Made by a program: the position numbers and the translations under genes. The notes under the pieces were generated by a model. The model searched no databases. It had not been told where the DNA came from and saw only the letters and a list, made by a program, of their open reading frames with translations. A DNA stretch of 64,000 nucleotides from Hyaloperonospora brassicae (taxonomy: Eukaryota > Oomycota > Peronosporomycetes > Peronosporales > Peronosporaceae), in NCBI GenBank assembly GCA_947650285.1, contig CANTFL010001109.1:124001-188000 (forward strand), read 5' to 3'. The stretch's first letter is position 1. Each line of letters begins with the position of its first letter. Below are positions 1 to 11,306 of the stretch, one piece after another.

Positions 1-117
1 ACTTAGACGTATTCATTGTGTTTGCAACAGTTGCGTTCTTGGCTTTTTCGTTCTCTTCGTCTTCATCAGCTAACGCCTGGTGATCAGCCGTCTTGGCTAC
101 TGGACGGGAATTATACC

Positions 118-2028
118 TTAAGAGGGTAGCCGTCGTCGACGCCCCCCTTTTTGCCTTATCCAAGGTTGCTTGGTTGGTGGCTCCGGTTTCGGTTGGACAT
201 GGGCAAACTTTGCACCTTGTTCGGTCTGCGGTGCGCTACTGGTCACGCTTGCAAGGGACAAAGCGGAATCTCGAGAATGATGTGACATGTCACTATATCC
301 AGCCGGGGTAACAGCTGCATGTGCTGCTTCTTCGTTTGCTTGGTGAAGTTGAAGCCGTTTTGCCGCCATTGCTTTCACATCCTCGATACTAGAGAATGGT
401 TTAGCGAGGTCGGCGAGCCCTTGGATGTCGTCTTCCGTAACTACAATACATCAGGCCCTTTCAATTGATCTTCCGTAAAACTGCACCGTGACAGAGGATG
501 ACCAAGATTGCCACATTGAATGCATTGTAAACGGTGACCAACTGTCGGATGTTTGACCACTATCGTCGTTCCAAACCATAAGATCCGAGCCACCCTCTGT
601 AGAAATGTGGGGCAGCCTGCGAGCTTAAACGTGACCCTCCAAACCGTATAAGTTCGAGATTCAGGGTTATTAGTATTTATATCCTCTAATTCAAACTCCG
701 ACGGAATCTTTGACTTTAAGAAAGCCGCAATGCGTCCAATATCACTAAAGCGATGAATGTTGTGAAGCTGCACAACGTACTCAACAAGGCGCGCTATCGC
801 CCTTCCTCCAATTCCGTGCTGCCGATGCCACACAGATCCGCTATCTGTCCTATGCGCATTCCGCAAACGGTACACACTACCATAAAATGGAACGCGGACA
901 TCTTGGTGAGACTTTGCTGCATCCCTGTTAAAGAAAAAGAAATGTATGGACTTGGTGACCGGGTCATAGCTGATCGTCTTCGTCTAATGGAGCATATGAT
1001 GCAGCTCTTGCAAATTGATCCTCGCGAGCTCAGCTGATTCGAGAATCTTATCCTTGATCGCTTTGGTTATCTGTCGAGTCACCTTAATCGAGCGAAATCT
1101 ATCCGAATGAAGAACTACTTCTCCTTCGACTTGAGCCCAAATGGTACTATGCAGGCGTAGGCGCTCCTCATTCTCTAAGACATGCTGCATGAACGCAGGT
1201 AGTCGTCTACAAGCAATTGACCCTTTCACTAGTCCAACAATTACCGCCCATTCATCGTCACTCCCATCTCGCACGTAGTTAGGGCCGACCACGGGCATCA
1301 ATCGTTCACAAAGTGCTCTCAGTCGGGTGATCTCGTCACACGAGAACTTCGCCGGGTTAAACATGTAGGCATCAAAAGAGGTCTTGCCTGTGCTGTGATG
1401 CCGTGCGCTTGGTGTCAATCCACCTGGTCGAACGACTTTTGACCACTGGTCTAGAACCGGAGCCTGAGCCCATTTGTGCTGACTAGAAAACTTCCGCATA
1501 ATGTCTTTGAAAGCCCATTTGGACGTCAAAAGCTCGCGCTTTATGGACTCTGTCGATTGGGTCCAGCTCAAGTAACTGTCATGACCTTTGACAAAAACCT
1601 GGTCAAATAAGCCCGCAAGACATTTTGCCTCCGCCGCCGCTATTTTTGGAAAAAATTTTCGTTCCACAGGAAGAGCCTCTAAATAAACAGGTACCGTGTT
1701 GTATACGGCTGCGAATAAATGTCTCAGAGTCGTGTCATGCTTCGACTTGTCCCACATTCGGAGCCTCTTCAATTTACTCCACGAGCGCAGCGAACATCTC
1801 CTCCGGAGTTGCGCTTAGCCGGATAGACCGTTGCGCCTCACCCTGCGTCATCATTGCCCACTGGCTGTGTTTCAGAGCGCGCGCTCTGAGTCCTGTCCTC
1901 CATTTAGCCATCTTGTTCTGTAGGTAAGATGGAGGAGGTGTCGGCCGTGTCACCCCCTCCCTCTCCAGGCGGAGGTAGGCCAGGCGGGGCATAGTAAGCG
2001 CGGTACACGGTCGGTGGCGCTGGTGCAC
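118..2028 (-). pseudogene. degenerate retroelement ORF1-like gene with CCHC zinc knuckle
   Basis: Read right to left, the frames give a basic N-terminal piece (2028-1774), a long stretch (1772-987), an in-frame TAG at 986-984, then the same frame on to 441. A further piece follows in another frame (about 430-118). The 1772-441 portion is one reading frame broken only by that amber codon. Near 525-484 it encodes a CX2CX4HX4C knuckle (CIQCGNLGHPLSRC). Such knuckles are typical of gag/ORF1 nucleic-acid-binding proteins of retroelements, often next to a reverse transcriptase. No reverse transcriptase is visible; it may lie left of position 1. A frameshift at about 1773 and another near 440-430 indicate decay. 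It could be a host gene family spread by retrotransposition, but a non-LTR ORF1 relic is my preferred reading. Confidence 0.55.
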
Positions 2029-2137
2029 TATTTATACTCCGCCTGATCAGGTGCTGATCTCTGCTTCGCAGATCGGGAGTGTTCGATGACAACGGGCTAT
2101 GCTGGAATATCGACAACAGGAAGTTGGATCTGCTCAC

Positions 2138-5100
2138 CGCATGTTACAGATGTAGACATTCGTGCTTAATGTGCAAATCGACGATGTGAATGAATGACGT
2201 TAGTAAAAGCATGTCAAAAACGTTACTTCTATGATCAACAATATCCAAGACCATGTACTTGGCGCCCTGTAGGATGTAGCTTATATCAAATTTCTCGATA
2301 TATCTGCTTTTCTGACACTTCGTATCCTCTTTATTGCGACGAGCATCGATGAATTTTTGCATTCCAAAATCAATTTAGTAAGTGGTCCGTCAACCCGCCT
2401 CATAATAGATAATGTATCAATTTGAAGTTTTTATTGATGCGAATGCGTCGTCTTGTCATAGAAAATTATTGCTTATGTTGACTCAACGTTTTAGAGGTTA
2501 TACACCTGTCTCGTCGCAGCTGTATTCGGAAGACAGCAAACGGGATAAACCCAATCGATTTTTCCTTCGTCTACCTCCATTTCGTTGTATTGACTTTTGG
2601 TCATTTGTGACTTTTCGTGATTCCTTGTGTCGAGAATCATGTCAGAGCGCAGCCCATTTGCTCATCTCATTCTATATATGGTCACACAAACGAACAGAGC
2701 CTTTGCTCGTGCCGTAAATGATTTTATCACTGAATGACAGTCATGGTGGATGGATCCGTAATCTTTGGTCGGACTATGACGTGCTGATATTTGTGACGGG
2801 GCACGATTCAAATTCATTGATACAGGATGATCAGTCTTTGAGCGCATGCACTTATGGTGTTTTTTATGTAGGTGGGCAATGAAGTGCAGACAATTGACTG
2901 AAGCCGCTTCTGTGATACAATAGGGAAAAGTGGTGTCAAATAACATTTTAGTCGTATTCGGACATCATGTTGTAGACGGAGTTGAATTAGCACTGATTAA
3001 AGTTTTTAATGCTGGCTTCCTGCTAACGTTAGAACGCCCATACACCACTGACTTGTGATATCGTTGGCGGATGTACTGTCCAAAGAGAAGATGAAGCTAA
3101 GCTTGATGTCGTCTGCTCTGTAATTTAAGCTATAAATGCAAAATCCCTAAGTTTGAGAAATGTACTCGCATCATTGTAGCCATTTTAGCACAAAGCGAAT
3201 AACGTTTACTGTAGTGTGGAAACATTTACCTAGTTGAACTACTGTATTTGTGATTAAAAGAGACAAGTTACTTATTTAATTTCTGCCTTTCAAGTCAAAC
3301 CTTAAGAGTTTCAAACGACGAGTCAAACTTGTCAATCTTAACTCGACGAGCAAAGTCGGCGAGTGCGCGGAAAGATCGTCAATCTACTTTACGAGTCAGT
3401 ATGTACTGGGTGACAATAGAGGAAGAGGGGGCGACCCACGTAGCTCCGGTGGATAGAGAATATGAGACTAATGGCTGCATAGCTGAAATTATTGATCTTT
3501 AAGACACGCGTGCACTTTAACGGTGAGTATCCTGCATGGAATCGGCTATGACGCCTTCGGACCTGAAAGAGGTATAGCTTGTGAAGATCTTGAAACCAAG
3601 ATTTGAGGTTGGACCAGGGTGGGCACTCGGTACCAGCGCATGCTGAGTCTTGTCATTGGACAAACTGGTGACCCAATAAACATTATTATCTGCCTTGCCA
3701 CGTGAAAATCGCATTTAAACCAGCATATGCCACCGTTTGAGGCGGTTCAGTGACAAGCGGGTGGGCCTCAGCCGAGGGTACCGTAATTGTCTAGTCGGTC
3801 AGTAGTCTGCGCCCGGTGACCTGTCAACTCGCGCAAGTGTCAACGTCCACCCTTTGGTGGGAGATCACGTGAAGTGTAAGATTTGGAAGCTGCTACGCTC
3901 ATGTACGCACTTGGGGATTCACCGCGAGGTGTCGAAGGAGAGCCACATTTAGAAACCCGTTAGGGCGACCCGCGAATAGATATCAATTTGTGCCGGCGTG
4001 AAAGTCCAGTTCGTCGACGGAAACCGGCGATATGGTCCTGTCGCTACGTTTGAGACTGTATTATTACAACCATTAACTTGTACGAACTACTTGACTACGA
4101 ATCGCATACGCTCGGGGAAGGTGGTAAGCTGCCATCCCGGGCGTTGCAAGAACGCATACGTAGAGAAATCATGAGACTTCGTATTTGTTGAGAAACAGAG
4201 GAGTGTTCTTTATTCTGGTTGTATCCTGATGTGCATTTTAATCATCGCATCGTCGATTTTGTAATTTTCTCACAATTATGGCTTCCGTATGTTTTCACCT
4301 TGCTTATATCCTTGACGAACTTCAAAAGCGAAAAGGGCTTTTTTGTCGCTCTTTCGGTACGTAAAATTCAGTATCCCGTATTTTGCAGAATTTACCTCGT
4401 ATATTGAACAAATGTGTTATACTTGATAGTGTTCATTCTCTTATTTGCAAACCGAGCGAGCGGTCCGTTTTAAATTTGTCGTAGTAATGAGACTACTAGT
4501 ACTTCTGTGCTTGCATTAGGTAGGTTTATGGATTCCAATTGGTCCTATAGGCGTGGTTTACGTTCCATTTTAACATATCTAGAATGCCAAAAATTGAACG
4601 CAGTGATGCACGATACGAAATGGCGATTACTTCACGTTCAGTTCTATCTATCCTACGTCGAAGTTCTCGAGAACAACTCGTTATAGCATAGTTTTATATT
4701 GCCGCTACTCAAGTCAAATGCCATTATAATCAGACCAACTATTCCGATACGGTGCTGTGCTCTTTTCACCATCGTCTTCATGGACGCATACATTTTGAGG
4801 GGTTGCATCTCTTCAAGTTTGGGCACTCCATCACGTCATTTTGATACCGCAAAGCTCCTGGCCACATCTTTCGAACCTCAGGCGATAGAGAACGGTGCAT
4901 GAGTAAGATCTCGATTGCGCGGTCGGTCACGACGATTAAAGTGACTTGTTCCTGTACTGATGAATGGACTTCAGCTGCGCCAAAATAACATGCCTCTGTT
5001 TCAGGAATGAGGGGTGTACTAGTATTCTGTCAGACGTATTGGACGTTTGCCAATGTAGCTGCTACAGAGCTACCAACTCGGTCTGTACTAGTGCACGTAC

Positions 5101-6546
5101 GACAGACATAGTCTTGACTGTAGGCATTGCCTGAAAGTTGACCCAACGTTCGCTCGAGGGTATTTGGTTTAGCAATATCGCTATTAAAAGCTAATTTCAC
5201 TTTCTACGAGCTCATAACAAACCAAACAAGCCACAGCAACCGAAACGCCTCGCCCCACATATTATTGTATTCACCGTTAGTCGCGCCGTATGCAACCAAC
5301 GAGCATCACTTTCCATCATAACTCCAGCAGTGATCAAGAAACACAATTGTTGAAACTTTGTGAAGTGTATGCTACAACTTGCAGGCGCTTAATTCTGCCG
5401 ATCAAGTCGTGGCGCTGGCGCGAATGCTGGTTCACTTGGTCTCTAGCTTTTGTTCGCGCAGCACCCTGAAAGGTCGGTACGAGTATGCTGCGCTGTGCTG
5501 TTCTGACTACAATCTTTTTTGGATGCATGACCGGCGTCAAGCTCAATGATCATGGTGGCTCTAGTTTTGAACTCGTTCGTCACTTTGCCTCTATACAAGA
5601 ACTGCATCACTGCTGTTCTCGCATGCATGCTTAGGAAGTCTACAACACGCTGTTCGTGACGGGTCGACAGAAGCCGCAAGTCAAACGAATGCCAAATGGT
5701 TCTACGCTGTCCATGATACTTGCTCGATTCGGACAACGCAACCCGTGCCTCGCAGCTTGTGCCGTCCGGGGCCATCATGGACACGAAATGTGAAAAATAA
5801 CGCAGCTCAATTTGTGCCAGAGTCTTTATCTTTACTTGTGACAAATGCCTCTAACAGAGGAGATCGCACTTGACGCTGCCACGAGAGCCGACGCGCTTTC
5901 ATGCAGCTTGCGTCTTATCAAAACATCGTATGGAGTTTCCAGCAAGCTTTGTCCACTATTAATAGGGAGCTAAGCTAACGCTCACTCATGTTTCCAGATA
6001 GCTCATGAAGGCCTTTGGGATTGGTGTGTTTGGGAACAACGTTCTGCTTTTTGGCTTTACTCTACAGAGAAGGAGCAAGCCTACGAGACGATTCATGTGC
6101 AACTTCTGTTAAATGTAGGATCACGAAGAATGTATGGTCGCGGGGTACGTCTCAAAGCACTTGTGTTTATTCATTGCACTTGACTTCAAATTGTGTTTGC
6201 ACTGACTTCACTCTGTCAAAAAGGCATTGAGTGTTGCTGGTGTTGGCACTTCGTAATCAAATTTGCTTTAAAAACATTTTTCCTCGGTTCGAGAGGATCC
6301 GGTAGACTACTTGGTGCTAAGTCGAGCTACGTTCGTAGAGAAATTTGTGCTATGTTTTAATCACACGGACTACGGCCCTATGTTGCACGCGACAAGCCCC
6401 ATCAAGTGAATTACCCAGTGTTATTTTATTTATTTTACCATTTACACAAACCAAATAACAACTTTTTGTTCGTTATCGTCTCATCGAGCAATGTCATCGT
6501 TGCTCATGCATGAGCGCACATATGTTACACCCACTCACCGTTCGTA
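2138..6546. other. gene-poor spacer
   Basis: About 4.4 kb without a convincing gene. Open frames are short, mostly lack ATG and overlap at random. The only stretch with protein-like composition is the minus-strand frame at 5778-5443, listed separately. No long repeat or terminal repeat stood out by eye. Confidence 0.5.
5443..5778 (-). pseudogene. possible gene fragment, function unknown
   Basis: A minus-strand frame of about 111 codons from the first ATG pair (5778). The frame stays open upstream to about 5844 without another ATG. Composition is protein-like, with a well-mixed stretch around MQFLYRGKVTNEF, and unlike the surrounding noise. I do not recognise the family. There is no signal peptide or membrane segment. 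It may be an exon relic of a decayed gene; chance cannot be excluded. Confidence 0.22.
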
Positions 6547-9289
6547 TCAAGACCGCATGGACTCCACTGTTGAGCGAATGGACTCAATCTCCAATACTCG
6601 TCCATATACGATGCTCTCTGCCAAGTATCGAGGCATCAATCCCTTAAAATCCGCCCGTACTACACATGTCAGCCTCGTCGAAGTCGCGCTGTTCACTTGA
6701 GATCCCACGTCTTCCTCGTCTCCTCCATATGGTTCAATCAGAAAGCCACCAGTAGCAAACGCCATACGTACAACTCCCTTGCGCTCCGGTACATCTGCGC
6801 GGGGGATTGACTCCTGCAACACGGCGTATGTATCTGGCTTTCCCGTTTTCTCTACAAAACTGTGAAGGTCACATGAATCGCGTGGCTTCACCAGCCATGC
6901 TGGCCATAGCGAGAATCGCGAGTGCTGATGGTAAAGCACCACCTTCAAGTCATCCAGAGGCTCCACCTTCGAAATCGTTGCCCTGGTGTCGTCATCGTTG
7001 CTACCACCATCAAGTGTTTGTAAATACCGAAACACTTGTTTCGGCGTCGAGGCAATTATAACGCTTCCTTTCATCTCCACAAGACGGTCTTTTTCAGATG
7101 TAAATCGTCCAGACGGACACAAAAAATGAGCAGGTGTTTTGCGAAGCACCTCCACGTCGTTCCGGCTTTTGTACACTGTCCACTCCGCACCATTTATATC
7201 GTTTGCATGAAGTAGACGATGCAGACCGTTTTGCGAAAGCTTCGCATAATACAGCTTCATTAGCTGGTTGTCGCGATGACCTGCGTATCCAATGATTTTA
7301 TCCAGCTCGTCCATTGACACAGGCATTGCCAAATTTTGTCGCCGTGACGCTTTCGGGGCCTCGCTTAACCTTTCGCTATCGTCATCCTCCCGAATCTCAG
7401 TCGAATAGGCCGCAGCTTTCGACAACCTCAGCATCCTCCTCAATCGATGTCGATGCTTAACGGGTGATACTGTCACTGCAGAAGTAGAACTAGTCGGAGA
7501 AGTAGAGCCCCTGCTGCTTGTGCAGCTAGTGCTTCCATTGTTCACGACAATCTGTTGCTGTCGCCGAAATTTATTGTTGTCAGCAACCTCGACGGCAAGG
7601 TAGTCCAAATGCGAGCTCATCCAGTCGCGCAAGACAGCACAAGAAGCTTCTGGAACATCGATAACACACGCTCCCGTAAGATTTACAATCGACGTGTCTT
7701 TGCCCAGACTGCTGCTACTCCGACTTGCCCAAAGCTGCGACAACCGCGGGGCAACGTTGCTGCGCGCAACAAGACTCTCTCGGCGAGGATCATTTTGCGC
7801 TTGTAGACACAGCTGATCATAGAACTGCGTGAGTTTGGGCCGGTTGCGTACAATGAACGGGTTGAACGGGACCATATACGATTCAGTAGACGGGCTGTAC
7901 TCGACGTTGTTTGCCAACGATTGCATCAACTTTGCCAGCAGCACAAGCGTGCGCTGCATCTGCTTCGCCGGTGCGGCATTGCCCGGCGTCAAATTCATCT
8001 TGTGCGGGACTACTAGTGCGGGGCACAAAAACCGCAAAAACACCAGACCACCCAAGTGCATGTAGAATTCTTCCTTTGTAGCAGTCATCATTTGAGCCAC
8101 ACCGTTCGAGAGATCGGATTGCACGAGCGACTCTTCCAGAAGATTCTCCTCGATAGAACTAAGTCGCGGCAGTGCTCCAAGATGGCCAACACTTTCCGCT
8201 GATGAGCCCTCCACCAAATTGTTGCTGTAATTGCCTGCGTCCAAGACTCGCAAACTGTTGCTACTTCCTCCTTTCGTGCTAAGTCTGGGTAAAGACAAGT
8301 TGCTGCGTCGATCCCGTTCAACAAGTCGAATCATTTCCAACTCCATGACGCGGTAGATCTTCGCAATTTGATATGGAAACAGCGAAACGGCATTGAAAAT
8401 ACAATCCAACGTGAACTCCGCCAGCGTTTCTAGTCGCTGCTGGTTGGCACGTAAATCGTCCTCAAGCTGCAAAAAGCGCGGGTTCACTTCGTATCCGTCC
8501 GATCTCACCCACAATTTGTTAATGACGTGAGCCAGTGCATGCTGTAGAAAGTCACCACCCAGTTCGCACGTATATTCCCTCAACAACTACACGGCCACAG
8601 CAACACACTACCAACATTAGCGCCTCGACGCCATACGTGTGCCAAAATTACGGTCAAACACCAGTTGACGTACAGCTGTCGTGGCCGAATTAGCTCGAAA
8701 GAGCTCGTTCCAGTTCAGCGTGTGCACCATCTCCCGGAGCATGAGCGCCCCCAGCCACTTCTGTAGTTGGTCCTCGTACTTTTCAAACACAAACAACAGC
8801 GCTCGAATCACATTCACGTCGGCTCCAGAAGGGACCTGCAGCAAACAAACAGACGACAACAATAGAGAAAGAGAGAGAAAGAGAGAGAGAGAGCGAGAGC
8901 GAGAGAGAGCGAGGGACACAGAAAGACATGAATCGCCAAACGAGCGCCAAAAAGGAGCGACAAAGAAGCAGTGAGAACGACCGCAGCAGCAATCAACAGC
9001 GACGAGGGGCAGTGCCTACCGTAGCGAGCGCCGAAGCGAGACGAAACTCGGGGTCGTGCACGAGCGCAAAGACGAGCGCGCTCTCGGCGTCTTCTTGTGC
9101 CAGGAACGCCACAGCATTGCGCACCGTCTCGTCTGGTCGTCTCTTGCCGCCGTGTCCCGAGCGGCTCGCTGACTTTCCGGGCGCTGCGGCCTCGGGCGGA
9201 GGCGACTCGTCCTGCGACGGCGGCTGGTGATCGCGCGAGCGACTGCGCAGTCCGACGGTCAGCGCGCGCATCACTTGTAGCACGCGCAT
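6547..9289 (-). CDS. RasGAP domain protein with C-terminal START-like domain
   Basis: Three exons: 9289-9020, 8835-8674 and 8586-6547, giving about 823 residues. Both introns (184 and 87 bp) are GT-AG and phase 0. The second starts GTACGT and splits the GAP finger loop, so splicing rebuilds LFRANSATTA followed by LLREYTCELGGDFL, the expected RasGAP order. Arg137 in LFRANS is the likely arginine finger. FLRFLCPA at about 327-334 is the second RasGAP signature. A Ser-rich insertion of roughly 80 residues (about 237-315) separates the two halves. After a basic/Ser-rich linker, about residues 570-815 look like a START lipid-binding domain (weaker call). Known role of the family: stimulation of GTP hydrolysis by Ras-type GTPases at membranes. 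A lipid-binding tail would suit membrane targeting (inference). Start chosen as the first ATG of exon 1. Confidence 0.8.
8863..8914. repeat. (GA)n microsatellite inside RasGAP intron 1
   Basis: Imperfect GA/CGAGAG run lying wholly inside the first intron of the RasGAP gene. It produces spurious Arg/Glu and Ser/Leu open frames on both strands. Confidence 0.9.
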
Positions 9290-10461
9290 CGGGCGCTCGG
9301 GCGGTCAGCGACACGCGGCTGGAGAGCTCAATAGAAGAGTGAAGTCAGTCGTCGAGCGGCTGTTTCCAAGGCGAGAAAAAGAAGAGACGAAGAAAGGCCG
9401 TCGAGGGGAGGGGAGGGGAGGGGGTATGGACCCGAGCGAGGGAAATAAAGCAGAGTGGAGCAAAGACAGGACGGACGCAGACGGTGACGCCCTCGCTCCT
9501 GCAGCTGAAGTAGCAGCAGTGGCGACAAGGAGCAATCGATGTTTTCATTATTGATGTTGTTGTTGTTGTTGCTGTCGTTGTTGTTGTTGTTGTTGTCGTT
9601 GTTGTTGTTGCTGTCGTTGTTGTTGCTGTCGTTGTTGTACCTGTACCGCTGCAAGTAAAGCTACGCGCGACTTGTTGCCAGACACTGGAGCTAGCAAGAA
9701 ACGGCGTGAACTCGCAGACTGACGCCTACATGCGGTCCTCTACTACACTGCGTCAGCGTTTCCATCGATCTCGCAGGTCGTGCTGTCGGTGCACGGCGCG
9801 GCTGCGTTGAGCTCGAGCCTCGACGTTTCACGTCGCTTGCGTGCCGGATCTACGTGTTCAGTAACGCTGGCGTTCCACGTCGAGTCGGCCATGCGACGCT
9901 ACGATCGCACAACTTGCGAGCGCATGTTTTGCGAGGACGATCACGTCGTGCGCGAGCTGACGTGGACGCAACGTCGTACATGTCGGAGAAAAGGGTCGAG
10001 TCTGCGGTCGGGTAAAAGCTCAGTTGATGACGCACAGAACACCGTCCACACCTGCAAGTTCCGGAGCAGGTCGACAACGAGTCGACATTGTGTAGAAACT
10101 CGCGGCGGGTCACAGACGACGCACAGTCGTCAGTTGTAACCGTGCGGTAAAACGGAGGCGGCGCACAGATCGGCCACGAGCGACACCCGCACGTACATAA
10201 ACGGCTTCTGCTGCTATAGGTCGTGACGATCGCTTCTTTGAACAGGTTAAAAAAGGGCAGGCCTTCCGTAAGGCGCACATGGTCGGTCGGGTGAATCGCC
10301 TGCCTTCCGTGCGGTGAATCGCGATCAAGAGATTTGCCCTGCAGAATTTCTGAGAAGCCGCGCTGGAATGGGCCGGACAGGCCAATTCCACCGGCACCAA
10401 TTCCCCCCGCCTGACGTCCGGTATCTCCCCAAGTGTTAGCAAAGTCACACGCAGACGCATG
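9290..10461. other. spacer between RasGAP and Gemin6-like genes
   Basis: Contains the upstream region of the RasGAP gene, G/A-rich tracts at about 9370-9425, and a trinucleotide repeat. Frames of 119 and 142 codons on opposite strands (about 9780-10280) overlap each other and show no domain, so I do not call a gene. Confidence 0.5.
9549..9640. repeat. (GTT)n trinucleotide repeat with GTC/GCT variants
   Basis: About 90 bp of GTT units with interspersed GTC and GCT. On the minus strand it would read as poly-Asn/Asp/Ser, but the surrounding frame has no other protein-like content, so it is treated as non-coding. Confidence 0.9.
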
Positions 10462-11075
10462 TTACGGATGTAGCTGGCCGAAGCCGTCCAAAAGCTTCTG
10501 CAGTTGCCGTAGTAACTGCTCGTTCCCGCACTCGACCGTGCGAAAAGGTTCTCGCAACGTTGCAGCTCCTCCAAACACGCGGACACTGCCGTCTTGTGCA
10601 ACCTCAAACGGCACGTATTTCTGAAGCAAACGTTCCGGTGAGATCACACGCACACCTCGTTAGAATCACAGCGTCGATGCTGTATAGCTATGCTACAAAT
10701 TGCATCGCAAGACCGTACATCAGTCAGGAACTGAATAAGCTCTTCACGGCGCTGCTGCCGAGAGACCGCGGCGTCTCTTTGACCGTCACGATCGTTCTCG
10801 TTTGCCACTTCCCTTTTAAGAGACGCTAGTGTGGGCAAGCCACAGCTTTCGTCCAGCTCTTCCTTCCGTATGCCTCGGACATCATGAGCCAGCACGATCT
10901 TGACGCTGTAATCCGAGACGACGTGCCCCGAAGAGACCAGAAGCGCTACGTCGTCCGTCTCGGGGTCGATGCAATACAGTACGCCAGCCGTCGCTGTACC
11001 ATCTTGCACCTGCACGCGCACAGGCTGCCCGATGAGCTTCGAGAACCGACTGAAGAGCGTCTTTTCGCTCGTCAT
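10462..11075 (-). CDS. Gemin6-like Sm-fold protein (SMN complex)
   Basis: Two exons, 11075-10719 and 10620-10462, total 171 residues, close to the 167 of human Gemin6. The 98-bp intron begins GTACGG, ends TTCAG and has a CTAAC branch-like site about 30 nt before the acceptor; phase 0 on both sides. The N-terminal half (about residues 8-70) has an Sm-like beta pattern: IGQPVRVQVQDGT, a turn, then VLYCIDPETDDVALL. The C-terminal half (KYVPFEVAQDGSVRVFGG, then REPFRTVECGNEQLLRQLQKLL) follows the Gemin6 order of a beta pair, a proline-containing strand and a terminal helix. Known role: Gemin6 pairs with Gemin7 in the SMN complex that loads Sm cores on snRNAs. Another Sm-like protein is the main alternative, since overall identity is low. 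Confidence 0.6.
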
Positions 11076-11306
11076 TGGTATCGGCTCCTGTCCAGTCAGT
11101 CACGCACAAATGAATGAGTGACCAGTCTTTGTATCGCGACATCGCACTGGAGCACCGCGACCGTAACGTGTACAAGCATGTGTTTGATTCAATAGCGAAA
11201 CCGGCAACAAATCAAGCTAATGGAAAATAAAAGTACCGCCCTCTGCCTCGGAGCAGTCTGTCGATCGCTTAGCTCAACCTATTGATACTAAGCCTTCGGT
11301 CGTTGT

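Noticed and set aside
8681..8974. Arg/Glu-rich frame over the GA repeat
   Set aside because: Created by the dinucleotide repeat inside the RasGAP intron.
9328..9654. Poly-Asn/Asp frame on the minus strand
   Set aside because: Produced by the GTT repeat; no flanking protein-like sequence, no splice partner.
9780..10278. Overlapping 119- and 142-codon frames on opposite strands
   Set aside because: Neither has a domain or a convincing splice link to the Gemin6-like or RasGAP genes.
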